From Streptomyces triculaminicus (GTDB lineage Bacteria; Actinomycetota; Actinomycetes; Streptomycetales; Streptomycetaceae), in contig NZ_JAFMOF010000001.1 in assembly GCF_017349075.1 (NCBI RefSeq), positions 558,001 through 622,000 on the forward strand: a stretch of DNA of 64,000 bases, written 5' to 3'. Positions 28,648-38,187 of this stretch are shown here, one piece after another. A program made the translations under genes and the position numbers. The first letter of the stretch is position 1; each line of letters starts with the position of its first letter. The notes beneath the pieces are model-generated. The model saw nothing but the letters and a program-made list of their open reading frames with translations. It had not been told where the DNA came from and did not search any database.

Positions 28648-28909
28648 GATTCGAGTATCCAGCACTCCCCGCAGGGGTGCTCGTGAGCCCCTTCACAAGA
28701 GCCCGAGGGGGGTCTGCTACACTCCGCCGCCCCCGTGACCGACGCCATAGCCCCATGAGGGAACCAGGCCGTCCCGCCGGGCGTTGATCACCCCTGCTGA
28801 ACTGGCCTTGCGGCCTCGAGGTGGACTGGACCACTCCGCCCGGGGCTTCCGCATAAGCGTTTCTTTAAGACGGCGAAAACCACACGGTTTCCGGCCGCCA
28901 GGGGCCGAC

Positions 28910-28949
28910 GGACCCCGGAAGGAGGCCAGAAGGCCTCCCTCCGGGGTCC
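28910..28949. other. strong hairpin near the 5' end of the ndh leader
   Basis: GGACCCCGGAAGGAGGCC pairs with GGCCTCCCTCCGGGGTCC around AGAA (18 bp, one mismatch). In ndh transcripts from the Rex-linked promoter it would lie within the first 60 nt. No U-run follows on either strand, so terminator, attenuator or stabiliser are all possible. Confidence 0.6.
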
Positions 28950-28964
28950 TAGGACCGCTATTTC

Positions 28965-28982
28965 ATGTGAAGGATTTCACGA
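28965..28982. promoter_or_regulatory. Rex operator upstream of ndh
   Basis: ATGTGAAGGATTTCACGA matches the Rex consensus TTGTGAANNNNTTCACAA at 12 of 14 defined positions. On the minus strand it overlaps a possible TTCGTG-N17-TAGCGG promoter. Rex is the redox sensor that represses respiratory genes when NADH/NAD+ is low. The operator lies only 17 bp from the island boundary. Confidence 0.75.
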
Positions 28983-28998
28983 ACATTCTCCGGCGGAC

Positions 28999-29026
28999 GC
29001 CCTCAGGCGATGCTCCAGCCGATCCC
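28999..29026. repeat. left att-like direct repeat (copy of ppx 3' end)
   Basis: The 28 bp from GCCCTCAGGCGATG to CAGCCGATCCC are identical to 32030-32057, where they form the end of ppx including its stop codon. The next 6 bp match with two differences. This copy is outside any gene and marks the left boundary of the island. Confidence 0.85.
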
Positions 29027-29442
29027 ATCAAGACTGCCCACACCGGGGGACAACCCCCCGGACCCCCGGCCGGACACCCTCGCCGGTGCGGTCAGCCGCC
29101 CCAATACCGCTTCCAGGCGATGTTGTTCGGGCCATCACGGACGAAGCGCGACTCACCTTCGAGCGTCGTCGCACGGGTCCGATGTCTCACGAAAGGGCTG
29201 GAGCTCGCCCCCCAGCGGTCGCCTCGTGATCCCCGATCAAGCTCGCCGGGACCACAAGTCTCCGGGCGGCCAGGCCGAAGGACAGGTAGGCAGAGCGCAC
29301 ACCCCGAGCCAGGTGGTCATCCGTTCGTTACCGGTGACGCCGCGCGTCCCGAGACAACCGGAGGCAGTCGTCACAGCCGACGAAGATCCGCCCCTGCCGG
29401 GGGCTGTGACGATCGCCTGATGCGCCCCCGTTTCCGTGGGTA

Positions 29443-29469
29443 CCGTTCTGAGTGTCTAGGTCAGAACGG
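29443..29469. promoter_or_regulatory. palindromic operator in front of the island regulator
   Basis: CCGTTCTGA (29443-29451) and TCAGAACGG (29461-29469) are exact inverted copies with a 9-nt spacer, ending 8 bp before the regulator start. Likely autoregulation by the HTH protein (inference). Confidence 0.55.
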
Positions 29470-29477
29470 AGTCCGCC

Positions 29478-30704
29478 ATGCCCGGTTGCACCTACCCAAG
29501 TCCCAGCACCTTCGGTCAGCGCGTACAGCGGGCCCGTGAACGCAGCGGGAAGACGCGGGCCACCCTCGGCGGCCTGGTGGGCCGTTCGGCAGAGTGGGTC
29601 AAGGCGATCGAGACAGGCCGCCTCAAGATGCCCCGCCTTCCCCTGCTTCTGCGGCTGGCCGAAGAGCTGGGGGTGGACGACCTCGCCGAGCTCACCGGCG
29701 ATGAACGTCTCGCAGCAGCGACGTACACCAAGGCCGCTCACAAGGACCTTCCCGCGATCAAGGCAGCTCTGACCACGTATCACTTCGCGAACAACAGCGA
29801 GGAACCACTGCCGGTCCCGGAGCTGGAGAAGGGCGTCACCCGAGCATGGTGCTTGTGGCACAACGCAGGTGATCACCGGTCGAGCATCGCACCTGTCCTA
29901 CCGGGCCTACTCGCGAATCTCCAGCACGCGACCCGCGCATACGAAGGGAAGGAGCGACGCCGCGCATTGGCCGCCCTTGCCCAGGCATACCACCTTGCGC
30001 AGCTGTTTCTCAGCTTCCAGCCGTCCCCGGAATCCGTGATGCTCACCGGAGACCGAGCCATGATGGCAGCCCAGGAGGCCGACGACCCCCACGCCATTGC
30101 CGTGGCTGCGTGGTACCTGAACCACGTCTTCCGTGATGCCGGAGAACGTTCCGAAGCGCGCGTCGACCTCGCCATGCAAGCAGCCGACCTCCTGAACCCC
30201 GAGAGGGGAGTCGAGGACCGCGCACGCTGGGGCCTGCTTCACCTCGCCGCTGCCCTCTCCTACGCGAAGGTGGGAAAGTCCGGCAACGCGTGGCGCCATT
30301 GGGACCAGGCCGACAGGGCCGCCAAAGCGCTGGGGGAGGGCTACAGCCACCCCTTCCTGATCTTTGGCCGCGGCGTAGTCGATGCCTACGCCATCACCAT
30401 GCAGGCGGACTTGCTGCACGGCAGCGACGCCGTCCACGCGGCCAACATCAATCTCGAGACCATCCCCAGCGCCACGCGCCGCAGCTTCCACCTTGTCGAG
30501 TCGGCAAGGGCATACGGAATCCAAGGGGAGGACATCGCGGTCGTGACCCTTCTCAAGAAGGCTCATGAGGAATCCCCGGAGACCGTGCGATTCAACCTCT
30601 TTGCCCGCTCGGCGGTCTCCGAGCTTTCCACGAGGGGCAACGCCCTGATCAGGCGAGACGCCGAGTACCTGCGCCAAAGGATGAACCTGCCCGCAGTGGC
30701 ATAG
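29478..30704 (+). CDS. XRE-type HTH regulator with TPR-like C-terminal region
   Basis: The 408-residue protein has an N-terminal XRE helix-turn-helix at residues 11-68 (FGQRVQRARERSGKTRATLGG ... WVKAIETGR) and a long helical C-terminal part with TPR-like repeats (AHAIAVAAWYLNHVFRDAGERSEA-type, two to four copies between 140 and 390). Relatives on actinobacterial accessory elements act as cargo-linked regulators, often peptide-responsive. ATG 29478 directly follows a palindrome but GGAG lies 8 nt upstream. It is the largest gene of the ppx-flanked island. Confidence 0.82.
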   Translation: MPGCTYPSPSTFGQRVQRARERSGKTRATLGGLVGRSAEWVKAIETGRLKMPRLPLLLRLAEELGVDDLAELTGDERLAAATYTKAAHKDLPAIKAALTTYHFANNSEEPLPVPELEKGVTRAWCLWHNAGDHRSSIAPVLPGLLANLQHATRAYEGKERRRALAALAQAYHLAQLFLSFQPSPESVMLTGDRAMMAAQEADDPHAIAVAAWYLNHVFRDAGERSEARVDLAMQAADLLNPERGVEDRARWGLLHLAAALSYAKVGKSGNAWRHWDQADRAAKALGEGYSHPFLIFGRGVVDAYAITMQADLLHGSDAVHAANINLETIPSATRRSFHLVESARAYGIQGEDIAVVTLLKKAHEESPETVRFNLFARSAVSELSTRGNALIRRDAEYLRQRMNLPAVA

Positions 30705-30711
30705 GTACATT

Positions 30712-30737
30712 CCGTACCCCTTACCGAGGGGGTACGG
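30712..30737. promoter_or_regulatory. inverted repeat after the island regulator
   Basis: CCGTACCCC (30712-30720) pairs with GGGGTACGG (30729-30737). It lies between the regulator and the small-gene operon and could be a terminator of the first or an operator of the second. Confidence 0.5.
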
Positions 30738-30809
30738 ACCCCACCTGCTACGCGCCCCCGGCGGTCCTACGGTCACCTGACAGACGACCGACGACGCCGG
30801 GGGCTTCCC

Positions 30810-31127
30810 TTGTGCACCACCACGAGCAGTACCGACACCAGGTCCGAGCTTGATCCGCTGATCGGCAAGGTGGCCCGGGACATCGCCCGAGACCTACTGG
30901 GGAAGGTGATGGACAAGGTCGGGCCCAACTACCAGCTGCGCCCTCTCACCGGCGGACGGGAGTGGGAGGCCGGCCCCGACACCCTCGAGATCGTCGTACC
31001 GGAGCGGTGCGACTTCTGCGACAGGATCAAGGCCGAACGCAGCAAAGCGCACAAGACAGGACGCCACGCCACCGTTCACGGCTTCACTCTCGCCCTGGGT
31101 CGGCACATGCGGGTGATGCACCCATGA
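30810..31127 (+). CDS. hypothetical protein with CxxC...H...H motif (island)
   Basis: The 105-residue frame starts at TTG 30810; no in-frame ATG or GTG lies earlier, and GTG at 30900 (inside GKV) would shorten it to about 75. Residues 67-104 read CDFCDRIKAERSKAHKTGRH and then GRHMRVMHP, giving a possible zinc site (C-x2-C with downstream His). The 3' end overlaps the next start (ATGA). No family is recognised. The start is uncertain; the frame itself is supported by composition and coupling. Confidence 0.6.
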   Translation: MCTTTSSTDTRSELDPLIGKVARDIARDLLGKVMDKVGPNYQLRPLTGGREWEAGPDTLEIVVPERCDFCDRIKAERSKAHKTGRHATVHGFTLALGRHMRVMHP

Positions 31128-31429
31128 GCCACGACACCTCACCCCCCGTCCTGCCGGCTCGGACGGCTGGACCGGATCGCGCGCCGAGAGGGGGCTCGCC
31201 CATGAAACGCCTAGGGCACTGCCTCTACCGGCTGTACCGGTCGTGGCTCACCGTGGGCGAGACTCCCGAGAACGTAGCGGTACCGGCGGCACCTGTACGG
31301 CGCACGTGGGCCGAGTCAGTGTCCCCCTTCTACCGGGTGCCCCACATGCCCCAGCCCGACCAGCCCGCCGCCATCCGCGCCTACTACGCACCCCTCGTGT
31401 GCACCTGCGGGAGCGGGCGCGGCGCCTGA
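31124..31429 (+). CDS. small hypothetical protein (island)
   Basis: The 101-residue protein starts at ATG 31124, overlapping the previous stop by 4 nt, so it is probably translationally coupled. It is basic and proline-rich with RLGHCLYRLYRSWLTVGETPE in the middle and ends with VCTCGSGRGA, a second Cys pair. No known family. An internal ATG at 31202 would give a 75-residue product. Confidence 0.55.
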   Translation: MSHDTSPPVLPARTAGPDRAPRGGSPMKRLGHCLYRLYRSWLTVGETPENVAVPAAPVRRTWAESVSPFYRVPHMPQPDQPAAIRAYYAPLVCTCGSGRGA

Positions 31430-31605
31430 GCGAATGCGCCCACACAGACCCCGCCCCTTCGTCGGCGTTTTCCCCGCTCGGAGGAGCAGGAACCCGCCTG
31501 GTCGCCCTTGTGGCAGACAGAGGGCCGGCAGGTGGCACCACCGCACGACGGCATGGGGGACGGTCCCCTGTGTCGGCAAGGCCTGGGCAGGAAGGAGACG
31601 CAAAA

Positions 31606-31749
31606 ATGGGTAGGAAGGACTTCGAGGAAGCGGGCGAAGCCTGGGCCCCTCAGGCCAACCAGGGTCAGGTCACCGACCCCGACACTCGGGTCTCTGGAAA
31701 CGGCGACGTTCACAGCTCGCACGCTGACGACAAGGACCGGGAGGACTAG
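31606..31749 (+). CDS. very small hydrophilic protein (island)
   Basis: A 47-residue protein (MGRKDFEEAGEAWAP..., ending HADDKDRED) from ATG 31606, with a good AAGGAG 8 nt upstream. It is highly acidic, polar and probably disordered. The stop overlaps the next GTG by one base. Function unknown; an antitoxin- or adaptor-like role cannot be excluded. Confidence 0.6.
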   Translation: MGRKDFEEAGEAWAPQANQGQVTDPDTRVSGNGDVHSSHADDKDRED

Positions 31750-31934
31750 TGAAGCTGGGCGAGGACCTGATTCGCGACCTGAGGGAACAGGGCTTCATGC
31801 GGTGCGAGACCACCCCGGACGGCAAGGCTGTGGTCATGCGCAAGCGTGACAGGTGGACCGTGGTTCCTCTGCGGTGGCTCACCGATGATGCCGTGGACAC
31901 CATCAAGGCTCAGGCCGGAGTCGACCTCGTCTGA
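31749..31934 (+). CDS. 61-residue hypothetical protein (island)
   Basis: It starts at GTG 31749, sharing one base with the previous stop, so the two are coupled. The product is MKLGEDLIRDLREQGFMRCE... with a basic centre (MRKRDRWTVVPLRW) and an acidic helical end. The fold looks like a small alpha/beta domain. No family is recognised. A U-rich terminator follows within 10 bp. Confidence 0.65.
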   Translation: MKLGEDLIRDLREQGFMRCETTPDGKAVVMRKRDRWTVVPLRWLTDDAVDTIKAQAGVDLV

Positions 31935-31942
31935 TCACGTGG

Positions 31943-31986
31943 CCCCGTCCGCGCGCTTCCCCGAAAGCGTGCGGACGGGGTCTTTT
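31943..31986 (+). terminator. intrinsic terminator of the island operon
   Basis: CCCCGTCCGCGCGCTT pairs with AAGCGTGCGGACGGGG (one mismatch) and is followed by TCTTTT: a classic intrinsic terminator. Confidence 0.92.
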
Positions 31987-32029
31987 GCCGTCGACGCCGA
32001 GCACCGCCAGTCAGCGGTGCTTCTCTGTC

Positions 32030-32057
32030 GCCCTCAGGCGATGCTCCAGCCGATCCC
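32030..32057. repeat. right att-like direct repeat (native ppx 3' end)
   Basis: The 28 bp are identical to 28999-29026. Here they contain the last codons (DGIGWSIA) and TGA stop of ppx. Confidence 0.85.
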
Positions 32058-33029
32058 GTCGAGGATGTCGTGCTCGCTGACCACGACCTCCCGGGCCCCG
32101 GAACGCTCCATCACGCACTGCAGAACGAGCGCTCCGGCGGCGATGACGTCGACCCGGCCGGGGTGCATCACGGAGAACGCCGCGCGCTGCTCGTGCGTCG
32201 ACTCCAGCAGCATGGCCGTGATCTCGCGGACCCGCTCGAGGGAGACGCGGCAGTGGTGGATGGCCTCGGAGTCGTACGCGTCCAGGCCGAGCGCGATCGC
32301 CGCGACCGTGGTGACCGAGCCGGCAAGGCCCACGAGGGTACGGGCCTCGGTGAGCGGGACGCTCTCCTCGGCCAGGTCCAGCGCGGCCTCGACGTCGGCG
32401 CGTATCGCGGCGATCTGCTCCGGCGTCGGCGGGTCGGTGACCTCGCCGTCCACCACGAGGTGACGTTCCGTCATCCGGACGCAGCCCACGTCGACGCTGC
32501 GCGCCGCCCGCACGTGGTCGTCGCCGACCACGAACTCCGTGGAGCCGCCGCCGATGTCCACGACCAGATACGGCTTCGCCAGGTCGCCCGCCCGTCGCCC
32601 ACCACCACCCTTCGCAGGAAGGCGCTTCGCGCCTGCGCCTTCTCCTCCCGTCAGCTCCTTGGTGGCGCCGGTGAAGGAGAACTCCGCCTCCTGGTCACCG
32701 GTGATCACCTCGGGCTCCACGCCGAGGATGTCCACGACGCCGCGCACGAACTCCTCGCGGTTGGACACGTCGCGGGACGCGGACGTCGCGACGAACCGCA
32801 CCCGCTCCGCGTTGAGCGCCCGGATGACCTCGGCGTACTCCCGGCAGGCGGCGAACGTCCGCTCGAGCGCCTCCGGCGCGAAGCGGCCCGTACGGTCGAC
32901 GCCCTGGCCGAGCCGCACGATCGTCATCCGCCGGTCGAGCTCCTTGAGTTCACCGGTCGCCGGGTCGGCGTCGGCGACGAGCAGCCGGATGGAGTTCGTG
33001 CCGCAGTCGACGGCGGCGACCCGCGTCAT
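32034..33029 (-). CDS. ppx: Ppx/GppA-family phosphatase (exopolyphosphatase)
   Basis: The 331-residue protein has the ASKHA fold of Ppx/GppA: RVAAVDCGTNSIRLLVAD at the N-terminus, FVATSASRDVSNREEF, VVDIGGGSTEFVVGD and GLAGSVTTVAAI. Members hydrolyse polyphosphate or pppGpp. ATG 33029 follows GAGGAG by 6 nt and overlaps the DUF501 stop by 4 nt. Residues about 150-165 form a basic linker (AKRLPAKGGGGRRAGDL) rare in the family. Its 3' end served as the integration site of the neighbouring island. Confidence 0.9.
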   Translation of the reverse strand: MTRVAAVDCGTNSIRLLVADADPATGELKELDRRMTIVRLGQGVDRTGRFAPEALERTFAACREYAEVIRALNAERVRFVATSASRDVSNREEFVRGVVDILGVEPEVITGDQEAEFSFTGATKELTGGEGAGAKRLPAKGGGGRRAGDLAKPYLVVDIGGGSTEFVVGDDHVRAARSVDVGCVRMTERHLVVDGEVTDPPTPEQIAAIRADVEAALDLAEESVPLTEARTLVGLAGSVTTVAAIALGLDAYDSEAIHHCRVSLERVREITAMLLESTHEQRAAFSVMHPGRVDVIAAGALVLQCVMERSGAREVVVSEHDILDGIGWSIA

Positions 33030-33574
33030 GCCCGCTCCTCGCCGCATTCGCCGGCGCCGCCGCAGGGGGTGACGCACGGACCCTTGCTCCACCACTCCGG
33101 CAGCAGCGCGAGCGCCTCGTCGCCGAAGGGGTTCACCCCCGGGCCCGCGGCCAGGGAGTGCCCGACGAGCACGTGCAGGCACTTGACCCGGTCCGGCATG
33201 CCGCCGGCGCTCGGGAAGCCCTCCAGGACCTCGATCGCGTCGCGGCGCGCGATGTAGTCCTCGTGCGCGGCCCGGTAGGCGGCCGCCAGTTCGGGGTCGG
33301 TCGCCAGCCGGTCCTGCATCTCCTTCATCAGGCCGGAGCCCTCGAGCGTGCCGATGGCGCCGGCGGCGCGCGGGCACGTCAGGTAGTACAGCGTCGGGAA
33401 CGGCGTGCCGTCCTCCAGCCGCGGCGCGGTCTCGACGACGTCGGGGTTGCCGCACGGGCAGCGGTGCGCGATGGCGCGCAGGCCGCGCGGCGGGCGCCCC
33501 AGCTGCTCCTTGAACGCGGCGATGTCCGCGTCGGTCGGCTCGGTGGGCTCGGTCTTCGGAGGAGGCGTGTCCAT
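33026..33574 (-). CDS. DUF501 domain protein
   Basis: The 182-residue protein contains the DUF501 core: LGRPPRGLRAIAHRCPCGNPDVVETAPRL, TLYYLTCPRA, GVNPFGDEALALLPEWW. It is found in actinobacteria between a divIC/ftsB gene and ppx, exactly as here. Start ATG 33574 is chosen; the upstream in-frame region is low complexity and out of register with homologues. Role unknown. Confidence 0.9.
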   Translation of the reverse strand: MDTPPPKTEPTEPTDADIAAFKEQLGRPPRGLRAIAHRCPCGNPDVVETAPRLEDGTPFPTLYYLTCPRAAGAIGTLEGSGLMKEMQDRLATDPELAAAYRAAHEDYIARRDAIEVLEGFPSAGGMPDRVKCLHVLVGHSLAAGPGVNPFGDEALALLPEWWSKGPCVTPCGGAGECGEERA

Positions 33575-33632
33575 GTGCTCGCTCGTGCTCGTTGATGCTC
33601 GGTCTGGTTCGGATGCGGTGCGCGGGGGGGCG

Positions 33633-34118
33633 TCAGGGAAGCGCTCGGCGCTGCTGCCCGTCGGAGGAGTCGATGTCTTCCCAGAGGTTGCTGTACCAGG
33701 GGCGGTCGGCCGCGCCCCGGTCCCTGGGCGGCTTGGTGGGACCACCGCCGCCCACCACGCTGTAGCCGGTCTCCCCCGGGCGGAGGTAGTGCAGGTGCTC
33801 GCGCGCCTGCTGCTCGACGTACGCGGGGTCCTCCAGCCGGGCCTTCTCGTCGCGCAGCAGCTTCACCTGCTCGCGGGCGTGCTCGGTCCGGCGCCGCTGG
33901 TCGGCGATGTCCGAGCGCTGGGTGACCCACTGGCGCATCGGATAGGCGAGGGCGACGACGAGGGAGCAGACGACGAGCGCGAGCAGCGCGGCGCGTCCCG
34001 TGAGCCGGCTGCGCCGCTGCGGCCGCGCCCGGTAGACCCGCGCGACGGCGGGCCCCTGCACGAGCGCCGTGCCGAGCGCCTTGAGCCTGGTCGCGGTGGA
34101 GAACCGGTCCGCGCCCAC
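33633..34118 (-). CDS. FtsB/DivIC-family septum formation initiator
   Basis: The 161-residue protein has a basic cytoplasmic N-terminus, one transmembrane helix (LTGRAALLALVVCSLVVALAYPM), a coiled coil (DIADQRRRTEHAREQVKLLRDE) and the typical Y-x2-Q-AREHLHYLRPGETGY end. Family proteins stabilise the FtsQ/FtsL divisome complex; in Streptomyces they support sporulation septation. GTG 34118 has GGGGAGG 4 nt upstream. It follows eno and precedes DUF501 and ppx on the same strand. Confidence 0.9.
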   Translation of the reverse strand: MGADRFSTATRLKALGTALVQGPAVARVYRARPQRRSRLTGRAALLALVVCSLVVALAYPMRQWVTQRSDIADQRRRTEHAREQVKLLRDEKARLEDPAYVEQQAREHLHYLRPGETGYSVVGGGGPTKPPRDRGAADRPWYSNLWEDIDSSDGQQRRALP

Positions 34119-34155
34119 GTCGCCTCCCCAGTGAGTGCTCGGAGTCCTCTACGAA

Positions 34156-34200
34156 CGTACGTCCCCGGACACGGTACGGGACCGCGGCCGGGGACGTACG
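34156..34200 (-). terminator. terminator after eno
   Basis: CGTACGTCCCCGG pairs perfectly with CCGGGGACGTACG around a 19-nt loop, between eno and the ftsB/divIC gene. Confidence 0.75.
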
Positions 34201-34245
34201 GAGACTGGCGAGAGCTCAGCCCTTAAGGCTCAGCCCGTGTGGAGC

Positions 34246-36563
<2,318 letters not shown>

Positions 36564-36573
36564 AAGTCGGTTT

Positions 36574-36782
36574 CCTCACCGACGCCTACGAGGTGAGCTG
36601 TCGGGTTCGGGCTAGTGAGTTCGCCCGGCCCGGTCCGCTCGCGCGCACCGGGCTTCACCCCAAGCCGTCCCGTCCCGTCGGTCGTTGACCGTCGGTGCGT
36701 GCCGGCGCCCTACCTGGTTCCCCCGCTCCTGCCAACGGCGCTTGCGCGACGACTCCCCCGACCGCCGGCAGGATTCGGCGTG
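36574..36782 (-). promoter_or_regulatory. ydaO/yuaA-type cyclic di-AMP riboswitch upstream of rpfA
   Basis: On the minus strand the leader holds, in order, GCCGAATCCTGCC, GGGGGAACCAGGTAGGGC, GGCTTGGGGTGAAGCCCGG and GAACCCGACAGCTCACCTC with GTAGGCGTCGGTGAGG. These are the conserved elements of the ydaO class (GAA near the 5' end, GGGGAACCA, GGGTGAA, ACAGCTNACC, GTAGGC). The last element ends a few bases from the Shine-Dalgarno (GGAAA), so translation or elongation control is likely. Known in S. coelicolor to bind c-di-AMP and reduce rpfA expression. Confidence 0.9.
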
Positions 36783-36816
36783 GCGGTCGAGGTGCCCGCG
36801 GTAGCGAGCGGAAACG

Positions 36817-36846
36817 ACGTTAAACACAGGCGGCCGACAGGTTCAA
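36817..36846 (-). promoter_or_regulatory. candidate rpfA promoter
   Basis: TTGAAC and TAACGT on the minus strand are separated by 18 nt and lie about 35 nt before the riboswitch begins. A good fit to a HrdB-type promoter. Confidence 0.55.
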
Positions 36847-37010
36847 ACCCCACTTTTCGGCCACAGTTGCTGGTTACGGCCTACCGAGAACGATCATTCT
36901 CGCAGGTGGGAGCGGGTACAAGAGCAACGGACGGGGACACTCCGGGCGTCGGGGGACGAGACCCATGTCTCACTTTCGACTGGAACGGACATTCGGCCCG
37001 AACCGGCCCG

Positions 37011-38054
37011 CTACTTACGGATGTCGAGGCGCTGACCGGGCTGGATGAGGTCCGGATCGGATCCGACCGTCTTTTCGTTCTTCTGATAGATCGTCTTCCA
37101 TCCGCCGTCGACGGCGTGCTCCGATGCGATGGCTGACAGATTGTCACCCGGACGCACGGTGTAGTCGGACGGGCCCGCCGGGTCCGTCCGCGCGTCGCCG
37201 CGCGAGGAGCGCTGGGCCTCGTCGCCCGAACGCGACGGCTCGGCACGGTGCTTGCCGGTGCCCGTCTCCGTGCCCGCGTCCGCACCGGGGGTGGCGCTGT
37301 CGGACGGGGTGCCGGGCGTCTGGGAGCCGGATGGCGCCGGGGAGGTCCCGGGCGTCTGCGACGGGGTCTCCGAGGGCGTGCCGGAGGGCGTGCCCGAGGG
37401 GGTCGCCGTGCCGCCGGAGGGCTCCGTGGACGGGTCCTTGCGGTGCTTGCCGCCCTCACCGGTGCCGGAGCTGCCGGACGGGGTGGGCGTGCCGGGCGTC
37501 TGCGACGTGCCGGGCGTGGGCTCGGTGGTGCCGGAGGGCTTGTCGGACGGCTTGTCGGACTCGTGCGCCGGCGTGGAGGGCGTCGGGCGCTCCTTCGCGG
37601 ACCCGCGCGTGGGCTCCGGCTCGGGGGCCCGGGTGGTGCCGTCGCTGCCGCTGCCGGGGTTCACCTCGGGCGCCGGGGCGTCCTTCTGCAGGCCGGAGCT
37701 CACGGCGCAGCTCGGCCACGCGTCGGGGCCCTTGGACCGGAGGATCTGCTCGGCCACGGCTATCTGCTGCGAGCGGCTGGCGAGGTCGGGGCGCGGGGCG
37801 TAGGTGGTGCCGCCGTTCTGCTCCCACATCTCCTGGGTGAGCTGGAGCCCACCGGAGTAGCCGTTGCCGGAGTTGGCGCTCCAGGTTCCGCCGCTCTCGC
37901 ACTGGGCGACCTTGTCCCAGGTGTCGGTGTCGGCCGCGGAGGCGCCGGAGGCGGCGAGCAGCGGCATGGCGATGCTCGCTCCCGTCACCCCCGCCGCGAC
38001 CACGATGGCGGGTACCTGGCGGGGGCGGCGATGTCTACCGGACCCTGAGCGCAT
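37011..38054 (-). CDS. rpfC: second resuscitation-promoting factor with LysM domain
   Basis: The 347-residue secreted protein has a signal peptide to about residue 41, an Rpf domain with catalytic Glu53 (WDKVAQCESGGTW), GYSGGLQLT and SCAVSSG, a 170-residue Pro/Thr/Ser/Gly-rich linker with many TPSGTPS-type repeats, and a LysM end (YTVRPGDNLSAIAS). ATG 38054 has AGAGG upstream. Unlike its neighbour it has no ydaO element upstream, so regulation differs. The name rpfC rests on synteny only. Confidence 0.88.
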   Translation of the reverse strand: MRSGSGRHRRPRQVPAIVVAAGVTGASIAMPLLAASGASAADTDTWDKVAQCESGGTWSANSGNGYSGGLQLTQEMWEQNGGTTYAPRPDLASRSQQIAVAEQILRSKGPDAWPSCAVSSGLQKDAPAPEVNPGSGSDGTTRAPEPEPTRGSAKERPTPSTPAHESDKPSDKPSGTTEPTPGTSQTPGTPTPSGSSGTGEGGKHRKDPSTEPSGGTATPSGTPSGTPSETPSQTPGTSPAPSGSQTPGTPSDSATPGADAGTETGTGKHRAEPSRSGDEAQRSSRGDARTDPAGPSDYTVRPGDNLSAIASEHAVDGGWKTIYQKNEKTVGSDPDLIQPGQRLDIRK

Positions 38055-38187
38055 GTGCTGGCCTCTCGTGTGGCGGCTGATGTGGTCGTCGAACATAGCG
38101 ACGGCGCCGATGAGTCACAAGCCGGTGTAGCGCAGGTCACGTTCAGATCACGTGGTTTGATACCGCGTCACGGGGTAAGAGCCGGGG

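Larger units (their letters stand above)
28648..29477. other. 830-bp region: ndh leader, Rex site and left end of an island
   Basis: 28648-28950 looks like a long ndh 5' leader with a hairpin near its start (28910-28949). 28965-28982 is the Rex site. 28999-29026 is the left copy of the ppx 3'-end repeat. 29027-29442 is the island's left arm and shows no gene I can support. Confidence 0.55.
29027..32029. mobile_element. small genomic island integrated at the 3' end of ppx, no integrase
   Basis: Three kilobases bounded by perfect 28-bp direct repeats, one of which is the genuine ppx end. Site-specific integration into a gene 3' end, restoring the gene, would leave this pattern. Contents: an HTH/TPR regulator, four small proteins and a terminator. 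Codon choice and base composition look less GC-extreme than the flanks. From memory ppx and ndh are adjacent in S. coelicolor, which supports insertion. No integrase, excisionase, replication or transfer gene is seen, so it is a decayed or trans-mobilised element. Confidence 0.7.

Noticed and set aside
29328..29876. 182-codon minus-strand frame overlapping the island regulator
   Set aside because: It runs antisense to a well-supported HTH gene, and its composition does not match the rest of the island.
37111..37640. Short repeats in the second rpf gene that could suggest a CRISPR or minisatellite
   Set aside because: They are irregular TPSGTPS-type codon repeats of a wall-spanning linker. 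Unit and spacing vary, and they encode protein in frame.
37011..38187. Riboswitch before the second rpf gene
   Set aside because: The upstream sequence lacks all ydaO elements.
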